The notes under the pieces were generated by a model that worked only from the letters and a program-made list of their open reading frames with translations, ran no database searches and was not told where the DNA came from. The translations under genes and the position numbers were made by a program. From NCBI GenBank assembly GCA_030628805.1, contig DAOVQG010000219.1, forward strand, positions 1-8,039: a stretch of DNA of 8,039 nt. The letters are read 5' to 3'. Of this stretch, positions 1-5,078 are shown piece after piece; position 1 is the stretch's first letter, and each line of letters starts with the position of its first letter. Source of the DNA: JAGMDK01 sp023128695. GTDB taxonomy: Bacteria > Planctomycetota > Phycisphaerae > UBA1845 > Fen-1342.

Positions 1-356
1 CGGGTCTTGGGCGGACCCTCGGGCGTGCCCTCGCGGTCGGGCACGGTGATCCCCATCGCGGCCCGCTCGCTGTCGTCCACGTCCGGGCTGGCCTGGAGCC
101 GGCGCACCAGCGGCCGGATGGTTCCCTCGAACCCATCGCGGGCGCCGTCCTTGGCCTGCCGCGCGGCTTGGGCAGCGGTCTGCGCGACGGTGTGGGCCGG
201 GTAGTCGGTCGTCCACGTCGCGGCAGTGGCGTTGAGGTCCACCACGTCAGCGGCCACGAGCCCCAGGTCGGCCAAGTGGTTGTTGACGTACACGATGAAG
301 TTGTTCTGCCAGGCGTGGAACTGGGCGTCCGGGCGCGGGATATAGTCGTTGGCCAT
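1..356 (-). CDS. Partial hypothetical protein, N-terminal 118 residues
   Basis: This minus-strand reading frame begins at ATG (356-354) and is open to the left edge, so the C-terminus is missing. A clear ribosome binding site, AGAGGAG (372-366 on the minus strand), sits 9 bases before the ATG and fixes the start. The protein begins MANDYIPRPDAQFHAWQNNF, then has a helical, alanine-rich stretch and, near the edge, a Gly/Pro-containing segment. There is no signal peptide. From memory, proteins starting this way are common uncharacterised proteins in Planctomycetota and relatives, often followed by fibronectin-like or other repeat domains, but no such domain is visible here. Function unknown. 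It lies 362 bases downstream of the small lipoprotein gene on the same strand, with the 21-base repeat array between them, so co-transcription is possible but not shown. Confidence 0.8.
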   Translation of the reverse strand, partial: MANDYIPRPDAQFHAWQNNFIVYVNNHLADLGLVAADVVDLNATAATWTTDYPAHTVAQTAAQAARQAKDGARDGFEGTIRPLVRRLQASPDVDDSERAAMGITVPDREGTPEGPPKT

Positions 357-718
357 AACAGCTTACTCCTCTATGAATTCCGTCCAGCGGCGCCGTCCGA
401 CCGCGATTATCGCGACACCGATGGACCCCTGTCAACGAGTATCGGACGACGACGGCACGGAAGCCCGCCTCCACGCATCGTCCGTGGGCTTCCCCGAGGC
501 GCCCGCAGGCGTCCCCGGACGATCCGTGCGGCTCCCCGGACGATCCGGGGAGTTCCGCGGACAATCGGTGGAGTCCCACGAAGGCTCCGTGGAGTCCCGC
601 GACTCACCCGTGGACCTCTACGGAAGAGTCGCGGACCCCCGCGGACGATCCGCGGTAACGCGGGGTGCGGCTTGCCGCGCCAACCCCGCCGTGCCGAGCC
701 TCAACGAACCATACGCCA
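357..718. other. Intergenic region with repeat array
   Basis: This 362-base gap separates the two minus-strand genes. Its main content is the 21-base tandem array at 482-655. Bases 357-372 hold the ribosome binding site of the left gene. The flanks (373-481 and 656-718) show no convincing gene. Long open frames cross the region on both strands, but they exist because the 21-base period is a multiple of three and the units lack stop codons. None has a ribosome binding site or a recognisable product. I see no U-tract terminator. Confidence 0.6.
482..655. repeat. Degenerate 21-base tandem repeat array, 8 units plus 6 bases
   Basis: Eight consecutive units of exactly 21 bases start at 482, 503, 524, 545, 566, 587, 608 and 629, followed by a 6-base partial unit CCGCGG (650-655). 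The rough plus-strand consensus is CCGTGGAGTCCCCGGACGAT, with one further base that varies in place. Units 2, 3 and 8 share a CGGACGAT end. Junctions between units can form hairpins: CTCCCCGGA-CGA-TCCGGGGAG (532-552, 9 base pairs), CCACG/CGTGG across units 5-6, and CCGCGGA-CGA-TCCGCGG (639-655, 7 base pairs). The middle pair of the stem is C-G, A-T or G-C at different junctions, so pairing is kept while sequence changes. In translation each frame reads a heptapeptide repeat, for instance IVRGTPR-like on the minus strand, but no ribosome binding site supports coding. It may be the 3' untranslated region of the lipoprotein gene or an independent minisatellite. Confidence 0.8.
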
Positions 719-949
719 TCAGTCGAACAGGTCGCCCAGGAAACCTGACTCGCGTGTGTATCGGCCGCACCAGTTTTCTTCGTACAGGAGCCGCTCCAAG
801 GCATTCAGATCATCGTACTCCGAACTCGAAATCGTGTCCTCGCCGAAGCAGTCGTTGAGAAGACCACTCGCCGGACAGCTTTGGAAGAGGAACGAACCGA
901 AGCCGAGCATCGCCGCCAATGTCGCGCCACGAATCCGTCGCATGTACAT
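719..949 (-). CDS. Small probable lipoprotein or secreted protein, 76 residues
   Basis: The N-terminus reads MYMRRIRGATLAAMLGFGSF and continues into a cysteine at residue 25: two to three arginines, a hydrophobic stretch, then SC. This looks like an export signal, possibly a lipoprotein signal with a non-classical box (FQSC). The mature part is short and acidic, with cysteines in NDCFG and NWCGRY, then a C-terminal GFLGDLFD. The ribosome binding site AAGGAGG (964-958, minus strand) is 8 bases from ATG at 949. The upstream ATG at 955 is only 2 bases from it, so I chose 949; an ATG at 943 is also possible. The gene is divergent from the first TetR-family gene and has its own strong promoter, which overlaps the TetR-type operator. 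From memory, short signal-bearing proteins of this style are frequent in planctomycetes. Function unknown. Confidence 0.7.
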   Translation of the reverse strand: MYMRRIRGATLAAMLGFGSFLFQSCPASGLLNDCFGEDTISSSEYDDLNALERLLYEENWCGRYTRESGFLGDLFD

Positions 950-1034
950 TACCATGTCCTCCTTGAATAGGCTTGGCCTCGGCTGCCATCCGGAGCCACC
1001 AAGGTGCCCCGAACAGGCGATCCGTGAGAACCGT

Positions 1035-1063
1035 TTGACAGCCCAGAATCCTTGATATATATT
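1035..1063 (+). promoter_or_regulatory. Plus-strand sigma70-type promoter for TetR-family gene 1
   Basis: TTGACA (1035-1040) is followed after 17 bases by TATATT (1058-1063). The start of transcription would fall inside the palindrome at 1065-1078. This promoter and the minus-strand one interleave. Their -35 boxes form a perfect inverted repeat, TTGACAGC (1035-1042) and GCTGTCAA (1082-1089). Confidence 0.65.
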
Positions 1064-1089
1064 ATGAATAATGGTTCACATGCTGTCAA
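1061..1089 (-). promoter_or_regulatory. Minus-strand sigma70-type promoter for the small lipoprotein gene
   Basis: On the minus strand, TTGACA (1089-1084) is followed after exactly 17 bases by CATAAT (1066-1061). Both boxes are at or one base from consensus. Transcription would start near 1054, giving a leader of roughly 105 bases before the ATG at 949. The TetR-type palindrome at 1065-1078 lies between the -35 and -10 boxes and touches the -10, a position that would block polymerase. Confidence 0.65.
1065..1078. promoter_or_regulatory. Putative TetR-type operator 1, TGAAT-N4-GTTCA
   Basis: The sequence TGAATAATGGTTCA is an inverted repeat with four of five arm positions paired. It begins one base after the plus-strand -10 box and overlaps the minus-strand -10 box. 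The same element, in perfect form, occupies the same place before the second TetR-family gene (3054-3067). Arms of TGAAT/ATTCA type are known for several TetR-family repressors. That the neighbouring regulators bind it is inference from position and from their shared recognition-helix region. Confidence 0.6.
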
Positions 1090-1101
1090 GTGAATTACCC
1101 T
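1088..1101. repeat. 14-base shared motif, copy 1 (AAGTGAATTACCCT)
   Basis: This motif recurs at 3011-3024 with a single change (A to G at the tenth base). Here it lies downstream of operator 1 and overlaps the -35 box of the minus-strand promoter by two bases. It contains one TGAAT half-site. It may be an accessory binding site. The only support is conservation between the two upstream regions. Confidence 0.4.
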
Positions 1102-1126
1102 ATTGCTCCATGACCGAGGTGTGTGG

Positions 1127-1750
1127 ATGGCGGCCAAACTGACTCGCAGAGAACGGGAGCGTCAGCGGCACCGACGCGAAATCCTGGCAGCGGCGCAGGA
1201 CCTCTTCGCCCGCAAGGGGTTCGATAAGACCGCGATGGCGGAGATCGCCGAGCGGGCCGAGTTCGCCGTCGGCACACTGTACAAGTTCTTCGAGGATAAG
1301 GAAGCGCTCTACCGCGCCCTCATTCTGGACACCATGCGGGATTTCGAGCGGGAGCTGAGCGCGGCCCTCAAAACGCCGGGCACCGAATCCGAGAAGCTGG
1401 ATCGCTACATCGAGGCCAAGGCGGCCCTGTTCGTGCGGCACATTCCGACCGCACGCCTGTACTTCGCCCAGACCGCCGGTACCGCCTTCTTGCCGATGGC
1501 CGGGCTGGATCGTGATGCTCGCGCGATTTACGAGAAGGTGCTTGGTTCACTGGAAACTGTTTTCCGCAACGGCATTCGGAAGAAACTGCTTGCGAACATG
1601 GACCCGAAAATGCTGGTCCTTGGACTGGAGGGATTGACCAACGCGTTCCTGGACGAACTGATTGAGCGGCCGGACGACTTCTCCGCCGAGACGATGGCGG
1701 GCATGACCAAGACGATCTTCTTCGAGCGTATTCGCCTGAAGGCGAAGTAA
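1127..1750 (+). CDS. TetR-family transcriptional regulator 1, 207 residues
   Basis: A basic N-terminus rich in Arg and Glu (residues 6-17) leads into a TetR-type DNA-binding domain at about residues 18-64, with the helix-turn-helix AMAEIAERAEFAVGTLYKFF and the following D-K-E-A-L-Y typical of the family. The rest is a helical C-terminal ligand-binding and dimerisation domain, and total length is normal. I chose ATG 1127 because GAGGT (1116-1120) sits 6 bases before it and because it aligns with the start of the paralogue at 3105; the TTG at 1103 would add eight residues without support. Over the first 67 residues 53 match the second regulator, and the C-terminal domains differ more, so the two probably share DNA sites but may sense different ligands. 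The gene likely represses itself and the divergent lipoprotein gene through the operator at 1065-1078. The ligand is unknown; hydrophobic molecules such as fatty acids are common for this family. Confidence 0.92.
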   Translation: MAAKLTRRERERQRHRREILAAAQDLFARKGFDKTAMAEIAERAEFAVGTLYKFFEDKEALYRALILDTMRDFERELSAALKTPGTESEKLDRYIEAKAALFVRHIPTARLYFAQTAGTAFLPMAGLDRDARAIYEKVLGSLETVFRNGIRKKLLANMDPKMLVLGLEGLTNAFLDELIERPDDFSAETMAGMTKTIFFERIRLKAK

Positions 1751-1808
1751 CGCGGAAATGGCTGCGGCAGGACGACAAGCGGAGCGGCGATTCCATTTGC
1801 TTAACACC

Positions 1809-1829
1809 ATTGGGCAGATATCGCCAAAT
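1809..1829. promoter_or_regulatory. Imperfect inverted repeat upstream of the patatin-like gene
   Basis: ATTGGGC (1809-1815) and GCCAAAT (1823-1829) pair over seven positions with one mismatch, around a 7-base centre containing GATATC. It lies within the 129-base gap between TetR-family gene 1 and the patatin-like gene, about 50 bases before the GTG start. I see no good promoter around it. It could be a protein-binding site or a small hairpin. Confidence 0.25.
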
Positions 1830-1879
1830 GCCGGCGGCGCCCTGGCGCTGCGAGAGATCACCCAACGAGGAGAGATCCT

Positions 1880-2842
1880 GTGTGCTCGGTGAACACGAGA
1901 CTTAAGTCGGCCAAGAAAGTCGGCCTTGCCCTGGGCAGCGGTTCCGCGCGCGGCTGGTCCCATATCGGAGTGATTCGGGCCCTTGCTGAAGCAGGGATCC
2001 GCATACACTGCGTGGCCGGCACGAGTATCGGGGCCGTGGTCGGGGCCGTTTTCGCATCGGGTAAGCTCGATGCGTTTGAAGAAATAGTGATTGGGTTCGA
2101 CTGGAAGCAGGTTGCCCGTTTCTTCGACGTCGTCTTTCCGAAATCGGGCCTCATCGACGGCAAGAAGGTAGCTGATTTCGTTCGTGGCCACGTACGGGGA
2201 GAGAACATCGAAGACTTGCCCATTCCCTTCAGCGCTGTAGCGACCGACTTGGGCACGGGGCGTGAAGTCATCATTCAGGACGGCGACCTCATCGAGGCGA
2301 TTCGCGCCAGCATTTCTGTCCCCGGCATCTTCACGCCGGTCCGAAGGGAGGGGAGCATTTTGGCCGACGGCGGGCTGGTTAACCCGGTTCCCGTGACCGT
2401 CGCGAGGGAAATGGGGGCGGACTTCGTCATCGCAGTCGACCTCAACCACGACATCGTTGCAACGAAGGGGATCAAGCCCTTGACGGCCAATTCACGCGAT
2501 GCCGCTCCTGGCAGAGGCTTGTCGCGCGGCTTGGGGAAAACGAGCAGAATCGTGGAGACTCTGGACAAGGCCGTGGGGGCTCTTGAACTCCGCGCTCTCT
2601 TGCAACTCGGCGAATGGACGGCCAAGGAGCCGTTGCCGAACATCTTTGAGGTGCTGGGCGCCTCGATCAACATCATGGAGAGCCAGATCACGGCGACCAA
2701 GTTGAAGGCCGACCCGCCCGATCTTCTCATTCAGCCGAAGCTGGGGCACATGCGGTTCCTGGAATTCAGCCGTGCCCAGGAGGGGATCGCCGAAGGGTAT
2801 CGGGCGACAAACGCCCGCCTCCACTCGTTCCAGCGTCGCTGA
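1880..2842 (+). CDS. Patatin-like phospholipase (RssA-type acyl hydrolase), 320 residues
   Basis: This is a predicted serine acyl hydrolase with a Ser-Asp dyad. The glycine-rich oxyanion loop is GSGSARGWSH (residues 19-28). The nucleophile elbow GTSIG (47-51) supplies Ser49, and the DGG motif (163-165) supplies Asp163 in ADGGLVNPVP. All three are intact and in family order, so the enzyme should be active on phospholipids or other lipid esters. Length matches bacterial RssA-like proteins of about 300 residues. There is no signal peptide, so it is likely cytosolic or peripheral on the membrane. The start is GTG, with GAGGAG (1867-1872) 7 bases before it. The C-terminal part (about 205-320) is helical without a motif I recognise. 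It stands between two paralogous TetR-family regulators and before genes for granule-like helical proteins, which suggests lipid turnover. The exact substrate is unknown; PHA or storage-lipid hydrolysis is only a possibility. Confidence 0.9.
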   Translation: MCSVNTRLKSAKKVGLALGSGSARGWSHIGVIRALAEAGIRIHCVAGTSIGAVVGAVFASGKLDAFEEIVIGFDWKQVARFFDVVFPKSGLIDGKKVADFVRGHVRGENIEDLPIPFSAVATDLGTGREVIIQDGDLIEAIRASISVPGIFTPVRREGSILADGGLVNPVPVTVAREMGADFVIAVDLNHDIVATKGIKPLTANSRDAAPGRGLSRGLGKTSRIVETLDKAVGALELRALLQLGEWTAKEPLPNIFEVLGASINIMESQITATKLKADPPDLLIQPKLGHMRFLEFSRAQEGIAEGYRATNARLHSFQRR

Positions 2843-2871
2843 ACCGGCCTCCGACGCCGTCCGGAGAGTCG

Positions 2872-2887
2872 CCGGGCGACCGCCCGG
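2872..2887. other. GC-rich hairpin after the patatin-like gene
   Basis: CCGGGCG (2872-2878) and CGCCCGG (2881-2887) form a perfect inverted repeat with only two bases between them, 30 bases after the stop codon. No T-run follows, so it is not a classical intrinsic terminator. It could stall polymerase or protect the 3' end before the separate promoter at 3024-3052. Confidence 0.3.
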
Positions 2888-3010
2888 TCCGGCGAGCACA
2901 TGTCCATTGGGCCGTGTCCCCAGAATGCGTTTGGCGTGCTGATCTGCCAAACCCCTGGTCCGTCTGGGTAGCCGAGACCACGCGTCCGTGACGCGCTCGA
3001 CGAAATGAAA

Positions 3011-3024
3011 AAGTGAATTGCCCT
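3011..3024. repeat. 14-base shared motif, copy 2 (AAGTGAATTGCCCT)
   Basis: Thirteen of fourteen bases match the copy at 1088-1101. Here it lies directly upstream of the plus-strand promoter, sharing one base with the -35 box (3024-3029). In both places the motif abuts a -35 box, that of the divergent lipoprotein promoter in copy 1 and that of TetR-family gene 2 here, although its orientation relative to transcription differs. Confidence 0.4.
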
Positions 3025-3052
3025 TGACGGGAGCGAATTCTCGCATTATACT
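3024..3052 (+). promoter_or_regulatory. Sigma70-type promoter for TetR-family gene 2 and helical-protein gene
   Basis: TTGACG (3024-3029) and TATACT (3047-3052) are separated by exactly 17 bases. Each box is one base from consensus. Transcription would start inside the palindrome that begins at 3054. The promoter probably drives the second regulator and the helical-protein gene 36 bases after it, and may extend into the radical SAM gene. Confidence 0.65.
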
Positions 3053-3053
3053 C

Positions 3054-3067
3054 TGAATAGAGATTCA
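3054..3067. promoter_or_regulatory. Putative TetR-type operator 2, TGAAT-N4-ATTCA
   Basis: TGAATAGAGATTCA is a perfect 5-base inverted repeat with a 4-base centre. It begins one base after the -10 box, the same geometry as operator 1. Occupancy would block transcription initiation, so autorepression by TetR-family regulator 2 is likely and cross-regulation by regulator 1 is plausible. Confidence 0.62.
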
Positions 3068-3104
3068 CAGAAAGCAATGGCTGCTCATGACAAAGGGACG
3101 TGAA

Positions 3105-3734
3105 ATGGCCGCGAAGCTATCACGCAAAGAACGGGAGCGCGAGCGGCACCGGCGAGAGATCCTCGCGGCCGCGCTTAAGCTCTTTTCCCGTAACGGGTTC
3201 GAGAGAACCACCATGGCCGAGATCGCCGAGCAAGCCGAGTTCGCCGTGGGGACGCTCTACAAGTTCTTCAAGGACAAGAAGGCCCTCTACCGCAACCTGA
3301 TCCTCCAGACCGTGAGCGAGTTCGAGCAGGCGTGGACGGTGGCCCTCAAGGGACCAGGGACCGAAATCGAGCGGATAGCCCACTACATCGACACGAAAGC
3401 GGCGCTGTTTGCGAAGCGCCTTCCTACCGCCCGGATGTATTTCACGCAGACCTCGGGCGCATTTCTCCAGCCGGCGGCCGGTCTCGATCGGGAGGCCCGT
3501 GCAATGTACCAGCGGGCGCTCCGTGCGCTGGAGGCCGTCCTTCGCAGTGGCATCCGCAACGGGCTGTTTGTAAAGGCCGACCCGAAGATACTCGCGTTGA
3601 GTCTGGAAGGAATGAGCAACGCTCTCCTGGCCAAGCTCGTCGAGCGGCCGGACAGCACTACGCCAGAGGAGATAGCTGAACACGCCAAACGGTTGTTCTT
3701 TCGTTCGGTCTGCCTGGAACCGTATGCGGCGTAA
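3105..3734 (+). CDS. TetR-family transcriptional regulator 2, 209 residues
   Basis: This is a paralogue of the regulator at 1127. The DNA-binding domain covers about residues 18-64. Residues 44-55 (AEFAVGTLYKFF), which include the recognition helix, are identical to regulator 1, whereas the ligand-binding half has diverged to roughly half identity by eye. The alignment is ungapped through the DNA-binding domain. I chose ATG 3105 because AAGGGA (3093-3098) is 6 bases upstream and because the protein then starts MAAKL like its paralogue; the ATG at 3087 lacks a ribosome binding site. Only 36 bases separate its stop from the start of the helical-protein gene, so the two form a transcription unit and the regulator likely controls the genes behind it. 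The inducer is unknown. Confidence 0.92.
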   Translation: MAAKLSRKERERERHRREILAAALKLFSRNGFERTTMAEIAEQAEFAVGTLYKFFKDKKALYRNLILQTVSEFEQAWTVALKGPGTEIERIAHYIDTKAALFAKRLPTARMYFTQTSGAFLQPAAGLDREARAMYQRALRALEAVLRSGIRNGLFVKADPKILALSLEGMSNALLAKLVERPDSTTPEEIAEHAKRLFFRSVCLEPYAA

Positions 3735-3770
3735 AGGCAAGAAAAGTAAAACCAACTCAAGGAGAGTGTC

Positions 3771-4982
3771 GTGAGCGAAGACACGAAACGCATCTACGAA
3801 CAGATCAAAGAACCGCTGTCAGAGGACGCGCGGCAGGGTAAGGCGACGCCGGAACGCATTCGCGCGGTGGTGGCGGAGGCCGTAAGCACGGCGATGCGCG
3901 AAGGCAAGATTGGCGCCAGTGAAGCAGCGACGCATGGGCGCGAGGCGCTTAGAGCGGTGACCGATGCGGCGCGCGAAGTCGGGGGCGACGTGTGTCAGAG
4001 TGCCGGCGCGGCGGTGAACGGCGTAGCCGAGGGTATTCGGCAGGCCGGTGTGGACGCTTACACCTCGCTCGCCTCCGAGGTCGAGGATGCAGCGCAAGCC
4101 GCAGAGAAGCGTGAGGAGGCGCTGCGTGGCGACTTGCGTGCAGCACTTCAGGCCGCCCGAAGCGAGGCAGAAAGCTTGGGCACCGACGTGCGGCAAGCGG
4201 TCGAAGAGGCCGTGGTGAAGGCCAAGCTGGCCAGCCTCGACGTGTTGGGGCAGACCCGAGAGGCGACACGCCACGCGGTCGGCGAGGCAATCGCCAAAGG
4301 AGAGGCGGCAGAGGAGACCGTGCAGCAGATCACCCGGGAAGCGACCGCACGTGCGTTGCAGGGAGGCACCCTGACTGCGGAGCGAGTGCAGCGGGTTACG
4401 TGTGAGGTCGTCGAAGGCGCGGTAGAAGCGGCAGTAGCCTCTCGCTCAAGTGTCAAGGAGATTACCGGGGCGGCTGTAAGGGGCAGCAGGGCAGCCTTCG
4501 ACGATCTCACCGAGGCTGCGCGCCAGACCCTGGCCGTAGCGGGGAAGAAGGGTGTCGAGTTTGCCAAGGACGACCTGCGGCGCACGTACGAGGATATCGA
4601 GACGTTGGAAGAGCTGTTCGTCGATACGCTTTGTGAGGTCGCGGAGCGCGCCACCGGCGCGGTCCGAGAGGCCATCGAGGAAGTCAAAGAATCGGGAAAG
4701 CAGGCGCTGACGAAAGGACGCGAGCGGTCCCGGCAGGCGGGTGCGAAGGCTGCCGGCGCCATCGGAAAAGCGTCCCGATCAGCCGTACACAAGGCCGGTG
4801 AATTGACTCGCGAGGCCGCCAGCGCCGCGGCGGACGAGGCCCGCGAACTGGGATTATCCCTGCTGGCGGTGGCGAAAGGGGCGGCGACGGGAATGGTACG
4901 GGGGGCCAAGGATGCCCTGCGCGAGAAAGCACAGGCGGACGAATCCGCGGAGGACAAAGACACGGATGCGCCAAAGGTGTGA
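3771..4982 (+). CDS. Alanine-rich all-helical protein with internal duplication, 403 residues
   Basis: The start is GTG with AAGGAG (3759-3764) 6 bases before it. The protein is very rich in Ala, Glu, Arg and Val, has no tryptophan, and its only prolines are residues 15, 27 and 401, so almost the whole chain can be one series of amphipathic helices. A segment near residues 20-69 (RQGKATPERIRAVVAEAV) recurs near 195-252 (LQGGTLTAERVQRVTCEVV), showing an internal duplication. The C-terminal third is more basic and Ala/Gly-rich, ending in an acidic tail. There is no signal peptide or transmembrane helix. Such composition resembles apolipoprotein-, LEA- and phasin-like proteins that lie on lipid or polymer surfaces. 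From memory, proteins of this type may be annotated DUF6781, which I could not check. It follows TetR-family gene 2 in one unit, and a short phasin-like protein lies downstream, supporting a surface-coating or scaffold role. That role is inference. Confidence 0.85.
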   Translation: MSEDTKRIYEQIKEPLSEDARQGKATPERIRAVVAEAVSTAMREGKIGASEAATHGREALRAVTDAAREVGGDVCQSAGAAVNGVAEGIRQAGVDAYTSLASEVEDAAQAAEKREEALRGDLRAALQAARSEAESLGTDVRQAVEEAVVKAKLASLDVLGQTREATRHAVGEAIAKGEAAEETVQQITREATARALQGGTLTAERVQRVTCEVVEGAVEAAVASRSSVKEITGAAVRGSRAAFDDLTEAARQTLAVAGKKGVEFAKDDLRRTYEDIETLEELFVDTLCEVAERATGAVREAIEEVKESGKQALTKGRERSRQAGAKAAGAIGKASRSAVHKAGELTREAASAAADEARELGLSLLAVAKGAATGMVRGAKDALREKAQADESAEDKDTDAPKV

Positions 4983-5078
4983 GCACGTGCGATGCGAGAA
5001 GGGCCGGTCCTCACGATGATGTGAGACGTGCCGGTTCGCGGGTTGGTCACCATTGGTGCTCATTAGAAAGGGTAAGTC
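4983..5078. other. Leader region before the radical SAM gene, with small inverted repeats
   Basis: These 96 bases separate the helical-protein and radical SAM genes. They contain CTCAC-GATGAT-GTGAG (5010-5025), the near-perfect palindrome CACCA-T-TGGTG (5048-5058) and GCACGTGC (4983-4990). The radical SAM ribosome binding site AAGGG (5068-5072) follows. I see no convincing promoter and no T-run, so the two genes may be co-transcribed with a processing or regulatory hairpin between them. Confidence 0.35.

Noticed and set aside
482..655. CRISPR array
   Set aside because: The 21-base units are directly adjacent with no spacers between them, are degenerate, and no cas gene is present.
168..1055. 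Long plus-strand open frame (295 codons) across the left region
   Set aside because: It runs antisense to two better supported minus-strand genes, owes its length to the repeat array, has no good ribosome binding site and has a low-complexity Arg/Pro product.
1103..1126. TTG start extending TetR-family regulator 1 by eight residues
   Set aside because: No ribosome binding site suits it, and the paralogue aligns with the internal ATG at 1127, which has GAGGT six bases upstream.
1547..2449. 300-codon minus-strand open frame
   Set aside because: It is antisense to the patatin-like gene, whose catalytic motifs are intact, and to the end of TetR gene 1. Its product shows no domain; it is a GC-rich shadow frame.
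1880..2842. Anti-phage patatin effector (CapV-like, CBASS)
   Set aside because: No cyclic nucleotide synthase or other defence gene is nearby. The context is TetR regulators and lipid-surface proteins, and the protein resembles RssA-type enzymes.
2872..2887. Intrinsic transcription terminator
   Set aside because: The hairpin is strong, but no run of T follows it, so I list it only as a hairpin.
3087..3104. ATG 3087 as the start of TetR-family regulator 2
   Set aside because: No ribosome binding site precedes it, whereas ATG 3105 has AAGGGA six bases upstream and matches the start of the paralogue.
4148..5053. 301-codon minus-strand open frame
   Set aside because: It mirrors the Ala/Arg-rich helical gene on the opposite strand. 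The Ser/Ala/Arg-rich product and lack of a ribosome binding site mark it as a shadow.
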